Shown here in pieces: positions 1-8,112 of a DNA stretch of 64,000 bases. The position numbers and the translations under genes were made by a program. Origin of the DNA: Microbacterium yannicii (GTDB taxonomy: Bacteria > Actinomycetota > Actinomycetes > Actinomycetales > Microbacteriaceae); the NCBI RefSeq assembly GCF_024055635.1, contig NZ_JAMXMB010000039.1:1-64000 (forward strand), in the 5' to 3' direction. Within the stretch, counting starts at the first letter, position 1, and the number at the start of each line of letters is the position of its first letter. Below the pieces are notes generated by a model, which saw nothing but the letters and a program-made list of their open reading frames with translations, made no database searches and had not been told where the DNA came from.

Positions 1-47
1 ATCCGCGTCTCTTCTCACAGCCGAAGCTCGGCGACCGAGCGGCGCGA

Positions 48-941
48 TCAGTACCAGTTGACGGACTGCGAGTGACCCCACGCGGCGCACGGCGAGCCGT
101 ACGAGCGCGAGATGTAGTCCAGGCCCCAGGCGATCTGGGTGGCCGCGTTGGTCTGCCAGTCGGCGCCGAAGCTCGACATCTTGTTGCCGGGAAGGGACTG
201 CGGGATGCCGGTGGCGCCGCCGTTGTTGTTGTAGGCCTGGTAGTTCCAGCCCGACTCCTTGTTCCAGAGCGACTCCAGGCACGAGAACTGCCCGTCGCCC
301 CAGCCGTACTTCGAGGCGGCCATCTGACGCGCGGTCGCCTTGGCGCCGTCCGGGGTGTTCGCGGCCGCGAGTGCGGCGGCAGCGGCCTCGGCCTGGCGCT
401 GCGCCTCGGCTGCGGCGGCGGCCGCCGCAGCGGCGGCGTCATCCGCGGCCTTCTGGGCCTTGGCGGCGTCGAGGTGCTCGCGCAGCTCGGCGATGCGCGA
501 CGACGTCTGGGCGGTCGCGCGGGCCGCGTCGGCGGTGAGGCCGGGCACCAGGATCATCGGCACGAGGTCGAGCTTCGACAGGCGGTCCGTCGCCTCGTCG
601 AGCGCGGCGGTGTCGATCGAGGTGTCGGGCAGGCCGATGTCGAGACCCGTGGCACCGATGTCATCGGTCACGGCAGTGGCCTCGGTCATCGCGACACGGG
701 CGGCGAGCAGCGTGCTCTGAGCATCGACACGGATGTCGCGAAGGCTCGCCGCGGTGGCCTCGGGTGCGGCGACGGAGGCGATCGCCGACGCGGCGAGCGG
801 GGCGGCGGCGGCCAGGGTGGGGGAGGCGAGCGTGAGGCCCGCCGTGACCGCGATGCCGAGGGCGGCGCCGGCGGCGACGGTGGGAACGAGGAAGCGGCGG
901 CGGCGGCGGCGGGCAGGAGTGAATGACGACTCTGAATGCAT
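48..941 (-). CDS. Secreted lytic transglycosylase-like cell-wall protein
   Basis: The protein is about 297 residues. It opens with an arginine run (about residues 10-16) and a hydrophobic stretch typical of an export signal, followed by an alanine-rich, probably coiled segment (about residues 150-210). The last ~90 residues form a compact domain with the motif NKESGWN, whose Glu is the expected catalytic acid of lysozyme-like/SLT folds, and with NNNGGATGIPQSLPG, found in actinobacterial aggregation-promoting-factor-like or transglycosylase domains. Such enzymes cleave peptidoglycan outside the membrane; activity here is inferred from the motif. An in-frame GTG/ATG extension reaches 1031, but the ATG at 941 has GAAGGA about ten bases upstream and begins the signal peptide, so I prefer it. 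Cys residues in the C-terminal domain may form a disulfide. Confidence 0.85.
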   Translation of the reverse strand: MHSESSFTPARRRRRRFLVPTVAAGAALGIAVTAGLTLASPTLAAAAPLAASAIASVAAPEATAASLRDIRVDAQSTLLAARVAMTEATAVTDDIGATGLDIGLPDTSIDTAALDEATDRLSKLDLVPMILVPGLTADAARATAQTSSRIAELREHLDAAKAQKAADDAAAAAAAAAAEAQRQAEAAAAALAAANTPDGAKATARQMAASKYGWGDGQFSCLESLWNKESGWNYQAYNNNGGATGIPQSLPGNKMSSFGADWQTNAATQIAWGLDYISRSYGSPCAAWGHSQSVNWY

Positions 942-1049
942 GACGAACGTACGATCCTTCGGGTTTCGCGCCGCGGGTATCGGCGCCGTGCACCCTCGGG
1001 TCGGGCGCACAAGTGCCCGAGTCTGCCTCATGCCGTCTGGACGACTCCC

Positions 1050-1085
1050 GGTGTTTTCCTGAGCGAATCGTGGGAGGCGTTTTCC
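1050..1085. promoter_or_regulatory. Direct repeats upstream of the transglycosylase gene
   Basis: Two near-identical words, GGTGTTTTCC (1050-1059) and GGCGTTTTCC (1076-1085), lie 26 bases apart about 110-140 bases upstream of the start at 941. On the gene's strand they read GGAAAACrCC. The spacing (about 2.5 helical turns) and the T/A runs in a 70% GC context suggest a regulator-binding site. The regulator is unknown. Confidence 0.35.
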
Positions 1086-1129
1086 CCGAAAGGCCTGATC
1101 CGGGGCACGAGAAGCGGTGCTGACCGCGG

Positions 1130-1174
1130 AAAAAGAGAGGGGGAGGATGCCGGTGTCCCGGCATCCTCCCCCTC
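1130..1174 (-). terminator. Intrinsic terminator of pgi
   Basis: A 17-bp perfect stem (1137-1153 with 1158-1174) closes on a 4-base loop. On the minus strand it is followed at once by a TCTTTTT run (1130-1136). It lies 15 bases after the pgi stop codon. This is the clearest rho-independent terminator in the window, and its stem contains the over-represented word GGATGCC. Confidence 0.92.
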
Positions 1175-1188
1175 TTCAGGAGCGTGCG

Positions 1189-2871
1189 TCAGACCGTGCG
1201 ATGCGAGGCGTAGTAGGCGAGCAGAGCGCGGGTCGAGGCATCCTGCGCGGCGATCGCCGCCTCGTCGCCCTCGATGGCCGGCGCGATCTGCAGGGCGAGC
1301 TGCTTGCCGAGCTCGACCCCCCACTGATCGAAGGAGTTCACGCCCCAGATCACGCCCTGCGTGAAGGTGATGTGCTCGTAGAGGGCCACCAGCTGGCCGA
1401 GGACCGACGGGGTGAGCGCGGGCGCGAAGATCGACGTCGTCGGCCTGTTGCCGGCGAAGGTGCGAGCGGCGACGAGGGCGCCGGTGGTGCCCTCGGCCTC
1501 CACCTCCTCCGCCGTCTTCCCGAACGCCAGCGCCTTGGTCTGCGCGAGGAAGTTCGAGAGGAACAGCCCGTGCACGTCGCGCCCGTCGTCCGACAGCGGG
1601 TAGGCGGGATTCGCGAACGCGATGAAGTCGGCGGGGATGAGGCGCGTGCCCTGATGAATCAGCTGATAGAAGGCGTGCTGGCCGTTGGTCCCCGGCTCGC
1701 CCCAGAACACCTCTCCGGTGTCGGTGGTGACCGGGGAGCCGTCCCAGCGGACCGACTTGCCGTTCGACTCCATCGTCAGCTGCTGCAGGTAGGCCGCGAA
1801 GCGGCTGAGCTGCTGCGCGTACGGCAGGACCGCGTGCGACTGCGCGCCGAGGAAGTTCGTGTACCAGACGTTCAGGAGACCCATCAGCACCGGGACGTTG
1901 CGTTCGAGCGGGGTCGTGCGCACGTGCTCGTCGACCGCGTGGAAGCCGGCGAGCAGCTCGCGGAACACGTCGGGGCCGAGCTCGATCATGAGCGACAGGC
2001 CGATGGCCGAGTCCACCGAGTAGCGGCCGCCGACCCAGTCCCAGAAGCCGAACGCGTTGTCGGTGTCGATGCCGAAGGCGGCGACCTTGTCGAGCGCGGT
2101 CGAGACGGCGACGAAGTGGTGGGCGACGGCATCCGTCTTCGCCTCGTCCGAACCGTCGATCGCGCCGGCCGCCTCGAGACCGGCCCAGAGCCAGTCGCGG
2201 GCGAGACGTGCGTTCGTCAGCGTCTCGAGGGTGGTGAAGGTCTTCGACGCGACGATGAACAGCGTCGTCTCGGGGTCGAGCCCCTTCGTCTTCTGCGCGA
2301 GGTCGGTCGGGTCGATGTTCGAGACGAACCGCGCCTCGATGCCGGCCGTCGCGTAGGGTTCGAGCGCCGCGGAGATCATGACGGGTCCGAGGTCGGATCC
2401 GCCGATCCCGATGTTGACGATGTGGGTGACCTTCTTGCCGGTCGCCCCCGTCCATTCGCCGGAGCGCACGCGGTCGGCGAAAGCCGTCATCGCGGTCAGC
2501 ACCGACTGCACGTCGTCATCGATGTGCTGCCCGTCGACCACCAGAGCGGGCTGAGCGCCCGCGGGGCGGCGGAGCGCCGTGTGCAGCACCGCACGGTCCT
2601 CGGTCGTGTTGATGTGCTCGCCGGCGATCATCGCCGCGTAGCGCTCGGCGACGCCGGTCTCTTCGGCGAGGCGCACGAGGGCGGCGAGGATCTCGTCGGT
2701 GACCAGGTTCTTCGACAGGTCGACGTGCACATCGGCGAGCTCGAAGCTCAGCCGTTCGGCGCGGCGCGGGTCGATCGCGAACCAATCACGCAGATCGGGG
2801 GCGAACGAATCGCGGATCGAGCTGAGCTCGGCCCAGGCGGACGTGGTGGTGGCATCGACGGGAGCGGTCAC
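1189..2871 (-). CDS. pgi: Glucose-6-phosphate isomerase
   Basis: This 560-residue protein has the length of the long bacterial/eukaryal PGI class. It converts glucose-6-phosphate and fructose-6-phosphate in glycolysis and gluconeogenesis in the cytoplasm. Visible family marks are GIGGSDLGP (phosphate binding), the SKTFTTLET loop, and near the C-terminus the PGI signature around WGVNSFDQWGVELGK, which carries the conserved Gln and Lys. The start is GTG at 2871: TACGTT lies exactly six bases upstream, so the message is probably leaderless. The gene stands alone, with the HNH gene divergent upstream and a strong terminator downstream. Nothing in the sequence suggests damage or transfer. Confidence 0.97.
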   Translation of the reverse strand: MTAPVDATTTSAWAELSSIRDSFAPDLRDWFAIDPRRAERLSFELADVHVDLSKNLVTDEILAALVRLAEETGVAERYAAMIAGEHINTTEDRAVLHTALRRPAGAQPALVVDGQHIDDDVQSVLTAMTAFADRVRSGEWTGATGKKVTHIVNIGIGGSDLGPVMISAALEPYATAGIEARFVSNIDPTDLAQKTKGLDPETTLFIVASKTFTTLETLTNARLARDWLWAGLEAAGAIDGSDEAKTDAVAHHFVAVSTALDKVAAFGIDTDNAFGFWDWVGGRYSVDSAIGLSLMIELGPDVFRELLAGFHAVDEHVRTTPLERNVPVLMGLLNVWYTNFLGAQSHAVLPYAQQLSRFAAYLQQLTMESNGKSVRWDGSPVTTDTGEVFWGEPGTNGQHAFYQLIHQGTRLIPADFIAFANPAYPLSDDGRDVHGLFLSNFLAQTKALAFGKTAEEVEAEGTTGALVAARTFAGNRPTTSIFAPALTPSVLGQLVALYEHITFTQGVIWGVNSFDQWGVELGKQLALQIAPAIEGDEAAIAAQDASTRALLAYYASHRTV

Positions 2872-2883
2872 GCCCCTAACGTA
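2872..2883 (-). promoter_or_regulatory. -10 box of pgi (leaderless)
   Basis: TACGTT at 2878-2883 (minus strand) is separated from the GTG start by six bases. Transcription should therefore begin at or next to the start codon. Confidence 0.6.
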
Positions 2884-2963
2884 CCCGCGCCGATCGATGT
2901 CGTGGTTTCGGGTTGCTCACCGACGGTCCGGTGCGGTTGTGAGGCGCGCGGGGGCGGGCGGGT

Positions 2964-2975
2964 TAGGCTCCCGGC
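2964..2975 (+). promoter_or_regulatory. -10 box of the HNH gene (leaderless)
   Basis: TAGGCT at 2964-2969 is six bases before the ATG at 2976, and no purine-rich ribosome-binding site fits between them. Confidence 0.6.
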
Positions 2976-3380
2976 ATGGCGGTGAGTCAGACCAGGCGGG
3001 CCCGCGCGGCGCGGCGCCGGGCGCGGCGCGTGGCTGCCGCCGACAACGACCTCACGCTCGACGAGTGGGAGGCGCTGCTGGAAGCCTGGTCAGCGTGCGC
3101 GTACTGCGGCACCGAGGCGGGCCCGTTCCAGAAGGACTGCGTGCTGCCGATCTCGCGCGGCGGCCGCTACACGTTCGAGAACGTCGTTCCCGCGTGCCGC
3201 TCGTGCAACGCGAGCAAGAGCAACGACGAGGTCACCGGGTGGCTCCGCCGCAAGCGACTCGACGAGCGCGCGTTCCTGCTGCGGCACATCGAGGTGCTCC
3301 GCGCGTGGCGCGGAGCGGCGGAGGTGGTCGTCGAGCAGGCCGTGGTCGTCGAGGAGCCGCAGCCGTTGCCGTCCGCATGA
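2976..3380 (+). CDS. HNH-type endonuclease-like protein with Cys in place of the first His
   Basis: The protein is 134 residues, with a very basic N-terminus (Arg/Ala-rich, residues 6-20). The core has two CxxC pairs, CAYC at residues 41-44 and CRSC about 37 residues later, which would bind structural zinc. It also has the PISRGG and ENVVPACRSCNASK segments of the HNH family. HNH nucleases normally have DH before the proline-rich turn; here it is DC (Cys about residue 55), so the general-base His is missing. It may be a variant nuclease or a DNA-binding relic. It is a single gene between pgi and the SDR gene and shows no restriction-modification partner. The Glu/Val-rich tail (EEPQP) is probably disordered. 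Confidence 0.8.
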   Translation: MAVSQTRRARAARRRARRVAAADNDLTLDEWEALLEAWSACAYCGTEAGPFQKDCVLPISRGGRYTFENVVPACRSCNASKSNDEVTGWLRRKRLDERAFLLRHIEVLRAWRGAAEVVVEQAVVVEEPQPLPSA

Positions 3381-3387
3381 CAGAGGA

Positions 3388-3422
3388 AGCGGCCCGCACG
3401 ATTCGGGTTCGCGCGGGCCGCT
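3388..3422. terminator. Hairpin between convergent HNH and SDR genes
   Basis: AGCGGCCCGC (3388-3397) pairs perfectly with GCGGGCCGCT (3413-3422) around a 15-base loop, between two gene ends that face each other. There is no clear T-run on either side, so it is probably a bidirectional terminator of the GC-hairpin type. Confidence 0.6.
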
Positions 3423-3439
3423 GGTTCGGAGGACGGATG

Positions 3440-4195
3440 CTACTGCGCGGCGTAGCCGCCGTCGACGAGGTGGTAGCTGCCGCTGACGAAGGTCGCGGCA
3501 TCCGAGGCGAGGAAGGCGACGAGGTTCGCGACCTCCTGCGAGTCGCCCAGGCGGCCGAGGGCGTGCTTGGCGGCCAGCGCCGCCTGCGCGTCGGCGTCGA
3601 GGTTGGCGTCGACGAGCGGGGTCCGGATGAAGCCGGGACCGACCGCGTTGACGCGGACGCCCTGCGCGCCGTATTCGAGCGCGGCGTTCTTGGTGAGGCC
3701 GACGACGCCGTGCTTCGCCGTGACGTAGGCCGACGACATCGGGATGCCGACCGAGCCGAGCACCGACGAGATATTGACGATGGAGCCGCCGCCGTTGCGG
3801 GCGATCGCGGGTGCCTGCGCGCGGGTGCCGTAGAACACCGCGTTCAGGTTGATCTCGATGACCTTCTGCCACGAGTCGATCGGGTACTCGCCGATCGGGG
3901 CTGCGGCGCCGCCGATGCCGGCGTTGTTGACCGCGATGCGCAGGGGCGCGAGCGCCTCCGCGGCGTCGACGGCCGCCTGTCCGACCGCGGGGTCGGAGAC
4001 GTCGCCCACGAAGGCGACAGCCGTGCCGCCGGCGCCCGTGATCTCGGCGACGACCGCGTCCGCGGCATCCTGTCGCACGTCTGCGACGACCACCGCCGCA
4101 CCGTTCTCGGCGAGAGTGAGGGCGACCGCCCGGCCGATGCCGGATCCGGCGCCCGTGACGATCGCGGAACGCTCCGCGACATCGTACGTAGCCAT
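3440..4195 (-). CDS. Short-chain dehydrogenase/reductase
   Basis: This is a classical 251-residue SDR. TGAGSGIG near the N-terminus binds the nucleotide, a later NNAG motif is present, and the catalytic Ser and YVTAK follow. These give NAD(P)-dependent oxidation or reduction of an alcohol/ketone. The layout is close to 3-hydroxyacyl or 3-hydroxybutyrate dehydrogenases, but the substrate cannot be read from sequence. The gene is divergent from a TetR-family gene at 4305, and the shared promoter region carries two perfect palindromes, so the TetR protein very likely controls this SDR. The ATG at 4195 is preceded by a purine-rich ribosome-binding site (GGAGGTACATC on the minus strand). Confidence 0.9.
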   Translation of the reverse strand: MATYDVAERSAIVTGAGSGIGRAVALTLAENGAAVVVADVRQDAADAVVAEITGAGGTAVAFVGDVSDPAVGQAAVDAAEALAPLRIAVNNAGIGGAAAPIGEYPIDSWQKVIEINLNAVFYGTRAQAPAIARNGGGSIVNISSVLGSVGIPMSSAYVTAKHGVVGLTKNAALEYGAQGVRVNAVGPGFIRTPLVDANLDADAQAALAAKHALGRLGDSQEVANLVAFLASDAATFVSGSYHLVDGGYAAQ

Positions 4196-4242
4196 GATGT
4201 ACCTCCGTAGGCGGCGTCAGCGCGTGGCGCCAGGTTTTTTCT

Positions 4243-4275
4243 CCGACATATGTCGGTTACTTATAGGTTAACCTA
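4243..4275. promoter_or_regulatory. Two palindromic operators between SDR and TetR genes
   Basis: Two perfect palindromes sit side by side: CCGACATATGTCGG (4243-4256) and TAGGTTAACCTA (4264-4275). They lie in an AT-rich patch between the divergent starts at 4195 and 4305. TetR-family repressors usually bind such sites in their own shared promoter. Which palindrome serves which promoter is not clear. Confidence 0.65.
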
Positions 4276-4304
4276 CACCTGTCGAAAAGATTCCCGGAGG
4301 TGGC

Positions 4305-4886
4305 ATGGACCCCCGCAAGCAGCGCAGCCGCGACCGCCTGTACGCCGCCGCGCTGGCGCTCGCCGCCGAGCGGCAGATCTCGAGCCTCACCGTGACGCAG
4401 GTCGCCGAAGCAGCGGGGGTGCACCGCTCCACTTTCTACGAGCACGCCGATTCGCCGTCCGGTCTCGTCGACGCCGCTCTGACGGCCGAGCTCGATGTGC
4501 TGCGCGACGAGCTCATGAAGGACCGATCGGATGCCGCCACCGCCGTCGCCACGGTGACCGAAGGCGTTCTCCGCCACATCCTGCGGCACATCGACATCTA
4601 CCGCCGCGAGCTGGGGGATGGGGGAGGGGCGCTGCACGCGATGCTGAGCCGCCACTTCCGCGGCACCACCGAGCTCCTGCTGGATCGCGGACGCATACGG
4701 CTGCCGCTGACCGCCGACGGTGTCCCGGACTCGGCCGTCGCCGATGCCGCCGCGCGGTTCCTCGCCGACGGCACGGTGGGGATCATCGACGGGTGGCTGC
4801 GGCATCCGCGTCCCCGCGTGGAGGACTTCCTGCGCGTCTATCTCGCGCTGCTGCCGGCCTGGTGGCCGCACCGTCCCGCCGTCTGA
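4305..4886 (+). CDS. TetR/AcrR-family transcriptional regulator
   Basis: The protein has 193 residues. The N-terminal helix-turn-helix (about residues 10-55, with SLTVTQVAEAAGVHRSTFYEH) is the standard TetR DNA-binding domain; the remaining ~140 residues form the variable ligand and dimer domain. Cytoplasmic repressor role is inferred from family. CCCGGAGGTGGC just before the ATG at 4305 is a strong ribosome-binding site and fixes the start. It is divergent from the SDR gene, and the intervening palindromes suggest autoregulation and control of that gene. The ligand is unknown. Confidence 0.9.
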   Translation: MDPRKQRSRDRLYAAALALAAERQISSLTVTQVAEAAGVHRSTFYEHADSPSGLVDAALTAELDVLRDELMKDRSDAATAVATVTEGVLRHILRHIDIYRRELGDGGGALHAMLSRHFRGTTELLLDRGRIRLPLTADGVPDSAVADAAARFLADGTVGIIDGWLRHPRPRVEDFLRVYLALLPAWWPHRPAV

Positions 4887-4901
4887 CTCCGCGACCGGCG
4901 C

Positions 4902-5744
4902 TCAGCCGTCGTCGCGCTGCCCGAGCAGCGCGATGCCGTCGACGACTGCGCGATGGGTGGCCGGTGATGCCAGCACGCGGAAGTGCCCGGGCGCGGGCAC
5001 GGCGATGTTGGTGGCGCCGTCCACCGCGCTGCCCTCCGGGATGTGCGGGTCGAACGGACCGAAGATCGACACGATGCGCCCGTTGATGGAGGTCTCGCGG
5101 CCGAGCATGACGATCGTCTCGTCGTCGGGGAGGAATGCCCGGATGCTCGGATCGACGAAGATGCGTGCGCGCCGGGCGCCGGCGAACGGTGTGGCGACCG
5201 CCACCAGCCCCAGCAGTCCGAGCGGGCGGGCGGCAGTGGGCGGGGCGGCGGCGGCCGCGGCATCCGTCGGGTCCTCTCCTGCACCCGCCGCCTGCGCCGC
5301 CTCCACCGCGGCTCCGGAGGTGATCAGCACGTGCTTGCCGATGAGTCCGCCCTTGCTGTGCGCGACGAGCACGATCCCTGCGGTAGGCGCCGGGGTGGCG
5401 GCGAGCGCGCGCTCGAGGCGGTCGGCCGTGTCGGGGATGCTGCGGCGGTTCACGCCGAGTCCGTGGACCACCCGCACCCGGTGGCCTTCGGCCGCCAGAG
5501 CGTCGCCGAGGGGGCGGAGGAACGTCCAGTGCTCGTACACGCCGGGCACGAGGTACACCTCGGGAAGGGCGGGGTCGCCCGTGCGCCAGGATGCCGGGAT
5601 GGGCCGCGGCCGGCCGATGGCCCAGGGCAGCGAGAGCACGGCGAGCTGACGTCGCGCGGCATAGAGGTAGTCGGCCGCCCACCACAGGGCATGCCGTACC
5701 GGCGAGGAGCGCGGGGCTGCGCCGGATGCGGCACGGTCGACCAT
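4902..5744 (-). CDS. Alpha/beta-hydrolase (lipase-like)
   Basis: The protein is about 280 residues. The motif VAHSKGG is the nucleophile elbow with the catalytic Ser, and VYLVPGVYEHW just upstream is the oxyanion region of lipase-like alpha/beta hydrolases. No signal peptide is evident, although residues about 18-45 are fairly hydrophobic. The ATG at 5744 is chosen because TAGACT lies seven bases upstream and the protein family begins here; the open frame continues further but without homology-like character. The gene starts ten bases after the end of the TetR gene at 5755, so it could be read from its own leaderless promoter or from the TetR message. The substrate is unknown; it may relate to the MFS exporter's compound. 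Confidence 0.8.
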   Translation of the reverse strand: MVDRAASGAAPRSSPVRHALWWAADYLYAARRQLAVLSLPWAIGRPRPIPASWRTGDPALPEVYLVPGVYEHWTFLRPLGDALAAEGHRVRVVHGLGVNRRSIPDTADRLERALAATPAPTAGIVLVAHSKGGLIGKHVLITSGAAVEAAQAAGAGEDPTDAAAAAAPPTAARPLGLLGLVAVATPFAGARRARIFVDPSIRAFLPDDETIVMLGRETSINGRIVSIFGPFDPHIPEGSAVDGATNIAVPAPGHFRVLASPATHRAVVDGIALLGQRDDG

Positions 5745-5757
5745 GGTGCGCAGTCTA
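5745..5757 (-). promoter_or_regulatory. -10 box of the hydrolase gene
   Basis: TAGACT (5752-5757, minus strand) overlaps the end of the upstream TetR gene and is seven bases from the ATG at 5744. It would give the hydrolase an independent leaderless promoter. Confidence 0.5.
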
Positions 5758-6405
5758 CGAGGGGGGCGGCGCAGCCGTGCCTCGCACGCCCGTGATCGCC
5801 GCTTCCACGACGGAGGCCGCGAGGGCATCGACGACGGATGCCGGTTGCCGGCGCAGCGGGCCATGCACGGCGATGTCGGCGAAGCCATGGACCGCCGACC
5901 AGCACGCCCACTCGGCGTAGGGTCGCCGATCGGGCGCGAGGGCGCCGGCATCCACCATGGCGTCGAGCGTGTCCATGAGCAGGCCGAAGGGCGCGACGAT
6001 CTCGTCGTCGAGGGTGACGACGGCGCCGTCCGCATCGGCGTCCTGCGCGAAGATGGCGGTCTCGAACCAGCCGGGTTCCGTGCGAGCGAAGTCGATGTAC
6101 GCCCGTCCGACGCGGCGCAGGCGCTCGATCGTGGTGGCTGCCGGACCGAAACCTCCCGGCGTCGCGGCGACGCGTGTGGTGATCGCGCCGGCGAGGGCGA
6201 GCTGCGCCTCGCGGGCGACGGCCCGCACCAGAGCGTCGCGGTCGGCGAAATGTCGGTAGGCCGCGTTGGGCGACACTCCGGCGGCGCGGGTCGCCTCTCG
6301 GAGGGTCACGGCGCCGGGGCCGCCGGTGCGCGCGAGCTGCAGTCCTTCGCGGATGAGGGCTTGTCGGAGGTCCCCGTGATGATAGGTGCGCTCGGGCGAA
6401 ACCAT
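5755..6405 (-). CDS. TetR-family regulator with WHG-type ligand domain
   Basis: The protein is 216 residues. It begins MVSPERTYHHGDLR, a typical opening for TetR proteins with a TetR_C_33/WHG-type C-terminal domain. The helix-turn-helix AVTLREATRAAGVSPNAAYRHF spans about residues 28-50. An in-frame ATG at 6462 would add 19 residues, but GGGAGGAC lies eight bases before the ATG at 6405, so that is the better start. It is divergent from an MFS exporter at 6521 and upstream of a hydrolase. The 115-bp divergent region contains a TGTGnACA-type palindrome. This is a likely local repressor of the exporter. Confidence 0.9.
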   Translation of the reverse strand: MVSPERTYHHGDLRQALIREGLQLARTGGPGAVTLREATRAAGVSPNAAYRHFADRDALVRAVAREAQLALAGAITTRVAATPGGFGPAATTIERLRRVGRAYIDFARTEPGWFETAIFAQDADADGAVVTLDDEIVAPFGLLMDTLDAMVDAGALAPDRRPYAEWACWSAVHGFADIAVHGPLRRQPASVVDALAASVVEAAITGVRGTAAPPPS

Positions 6406-6432
6406 TGCGTCCTCCCGCCCACGTGTGTACGT

Positions 6433-6463
6433 TGTGAACATTGCGATGTGAACACTGTCCACA
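6433..6463. promoter_or_regulatory. TGTGAACA operator cluster between TetR and MFS genes
   Basis: TGTGAACA occurs at 6433-6440 and again at 6447-6454. The second copy forms an odd-centred palindrome with TGTCCACA (6456-6463), giving TGTGAACACTGTCCACA, which is symmetric except at one base per arm. It is the only conspicuous symmetry in the divergent region and is a good candidate operator. Confidence 0.6.
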
Positions 6464-6520
6464 TCGAGCTTAGACCCTCGCTCCTCCCTCCCCGATCGAG
6501 AACACGCCTAAGGAATCGAC

Positions 6521-7996
6521 ATGAGTCAGACGAGCCCCGCTGGGCCCGCCGCCTCCGACGAGGATCTTCACGCGCATCCGGGTCCGCGCACGCTGCGCGC
6601 CTTCTACCAGGTGCTCGTCAACACCGCGCTCGCCAACGTGACGAGCAGCTACCTCTGGTTCGCGCTCACGTTCTGGGTGTACCTCGAGACCCAGTCGGTG
6701 CTCGCCACGGCGATCATCGGCGGGTCGTACATGCTGCTCGTCGCCGTTTTCGGCGTCGTCTTCGGGGTGATCGTCGATCGCATGAAGAAGAAGGCGGTCA
6801 TGCTGCTCTCGAGCATCGTGACCGCCGCGGCCTACGTGCTGGCGGGCGCCATCTATCTGGCCGTCCCCGAGAGCGCTCTGCTCGACTGGACCGGGGCGTG
6901 GTTCTGGGCGTTCGCCGGCGTCATCCTCATCGGCGGGGTCGTGGAGAACCTGCGCAACATCGCGCTCTCGACGACCGTCACGCTGCTGGTCCCCGCCGAC
7001 CGCCGCGACCGCGCGAACGGCCTGGTGGGCGCGGTGCAGGGCATCGCCTTCATGGTGACGAGCGTCTTCTCGGGGCTGTCGATCGGCCTCCTCGGCATGG
7101 GGTGGACGGTCGCGATCGCCATCGCGGCCACCGGCGTCGCCCTCGTGCACCTGCTGTTCGTGCCCATTCCCGAGCGGGGCGTCGCTCACGTGGAGGGGGC
7201 AGCGCCTGCGGGCTTCAGCTTCCGCGGCGTGATCCCCGCGGTGATGGCGGTGCCGGGCCTGCTCGCGCTCATCCTCTTCGCGACGTTCAACAACCTCGTC
7301 GGCGGCGTCTTCATGGCGCTCATGGACCCCTACGGGCTCACGCTGTTCTCGGTCGAGGCATGGGGCATCGTGCTCGGTGTGACGAGCTTCGGCTTCATCA
7401 TCGGCGGGGCGCTCGTGGCCAAGTTCGGGCTCGGCAAGAACCCGGTGCGCACCTTGCTGCTCGTCAACATCGGCATCGCGCTGCTCGGGATGACCTTCGC
7501 CATCCGCGAATGGTGGTGGCTGTACGCCCTCGGCATCCTCATCTTCATGGCGCTGATGCCGATCGCCGAGGCCTCCGAGCAGACGATCGTGCAGCGCGTG
7601 GTGCCGTACGAGAAGCAGGGACGCGTCTTCGGCTTCGCCGCGAGCGTGGAGTCCGCCGCTGCGCCGGTCTCGGCGTTCCTGATCGGTCCGATCGCCCAGT
7701 TCTGGCTCATCCCGTACATGGAATCTCCCCAGGGTCAGGACACCTTCGGCTGGCTGCTCGGCGACGGCGAGGCGCGGGGAATGGCGCTGGCGTTCGTCGG
7801 GGCCAGCCTGGTGCTGCTCCTCGTCGTACTCCTCGCCTTCGTGTCGAAGCCGTACCGCGAGCTCTCCGACGCGTACGCCGCCGCGCCGCCGTCGCTGCCC
7901 GAGGCAGAAGAGGGAGCGGATGCCGCGACCGCCGACGACAGCACAGTTGCCGCGGTCGGCGAGGGTGGCAAGAATCCGCGCTCAGACCGGCGCTGA
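6521..7996 (+). CDS. MFS transporter (12-TM exporter type)
   Basis: This 491-residue protein has about twelve hydrophobic segments between residues 25 and 450. The loop between the second and third segments, GVIVDRMKKK, is a version of the MFS motif A. The fold matches the MFS families that include macrolide and other drug exporters (MefA-like). The last ~35 residues are acidic and probably cytoplasmic. AAGGAA precedes the ATG at 6521. It is divergent from a TetR regulator with a palindromic operator between them, the standard arrangement for an efflux pump induced by its substrate. The substrate is not known. Confidence 0.88.
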   Translation: MSQTSPAGPAASDEDLHAHPGPRTLRAFYQVLVNTALANVTSSYLWFALTFWVYLETQSVLATAIIGGSYMLLVAVFGVVFGVIVDRMKKKAVMLLSSIVTAAAYVLAGAIYLAVPESALLDWTGAWFWAFAGVILIGGVVENLRNIALSTTVTLLVPADRRDRANGLVGAVQGIAFMVTSVFSGLSIGLLGMGWTVAIAIAATGVALVHLLFVPIPERGVAHVEGAAPAGFSFRGVIPAVMAVPGLLALILFATFNNLVGGVFMALMDPYGLTLFSVEAWGIVLGVTSFGFIIGGALVAKFGLGKNPVRTLLLVNIGIALLGMTFAIREWWWLYALGILIFMALMPIAEASEQTIVQRVVPYEKQGRVFGFAASVESAAAPVSAFLIGPIAQFWLIPYMESPQGQDTFGWLLGDGEARGMALAFVGASLVLLLVVLLAFVSKPYRELSDAYAAAPPSLPEAEEGADAATADDSTVAAVGEGGKNPRSDRR

Positions 7997-8112
7997 CCTG
8001 GGCGACTGCTCGAAGGCGGCGAAGCTGCCGCGCCCTCGTGCGCACCTGCTTGCCAGTGCGGCGCCAGCTCGGGCTGAGACCGGCGGCGGTCGGATGTCTC
8101 GTGTTCGGTGTC

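Noticed and set aside
942..1128. A c-di-AMP (ydaO-type) riboswitch before the cell-wall hydrolase gene
   Set aside because: Such leaders often precede actinobacterial peptidoglycan hydrolases, but the conserved core words of that class are not visible here; only short direct repeats are.
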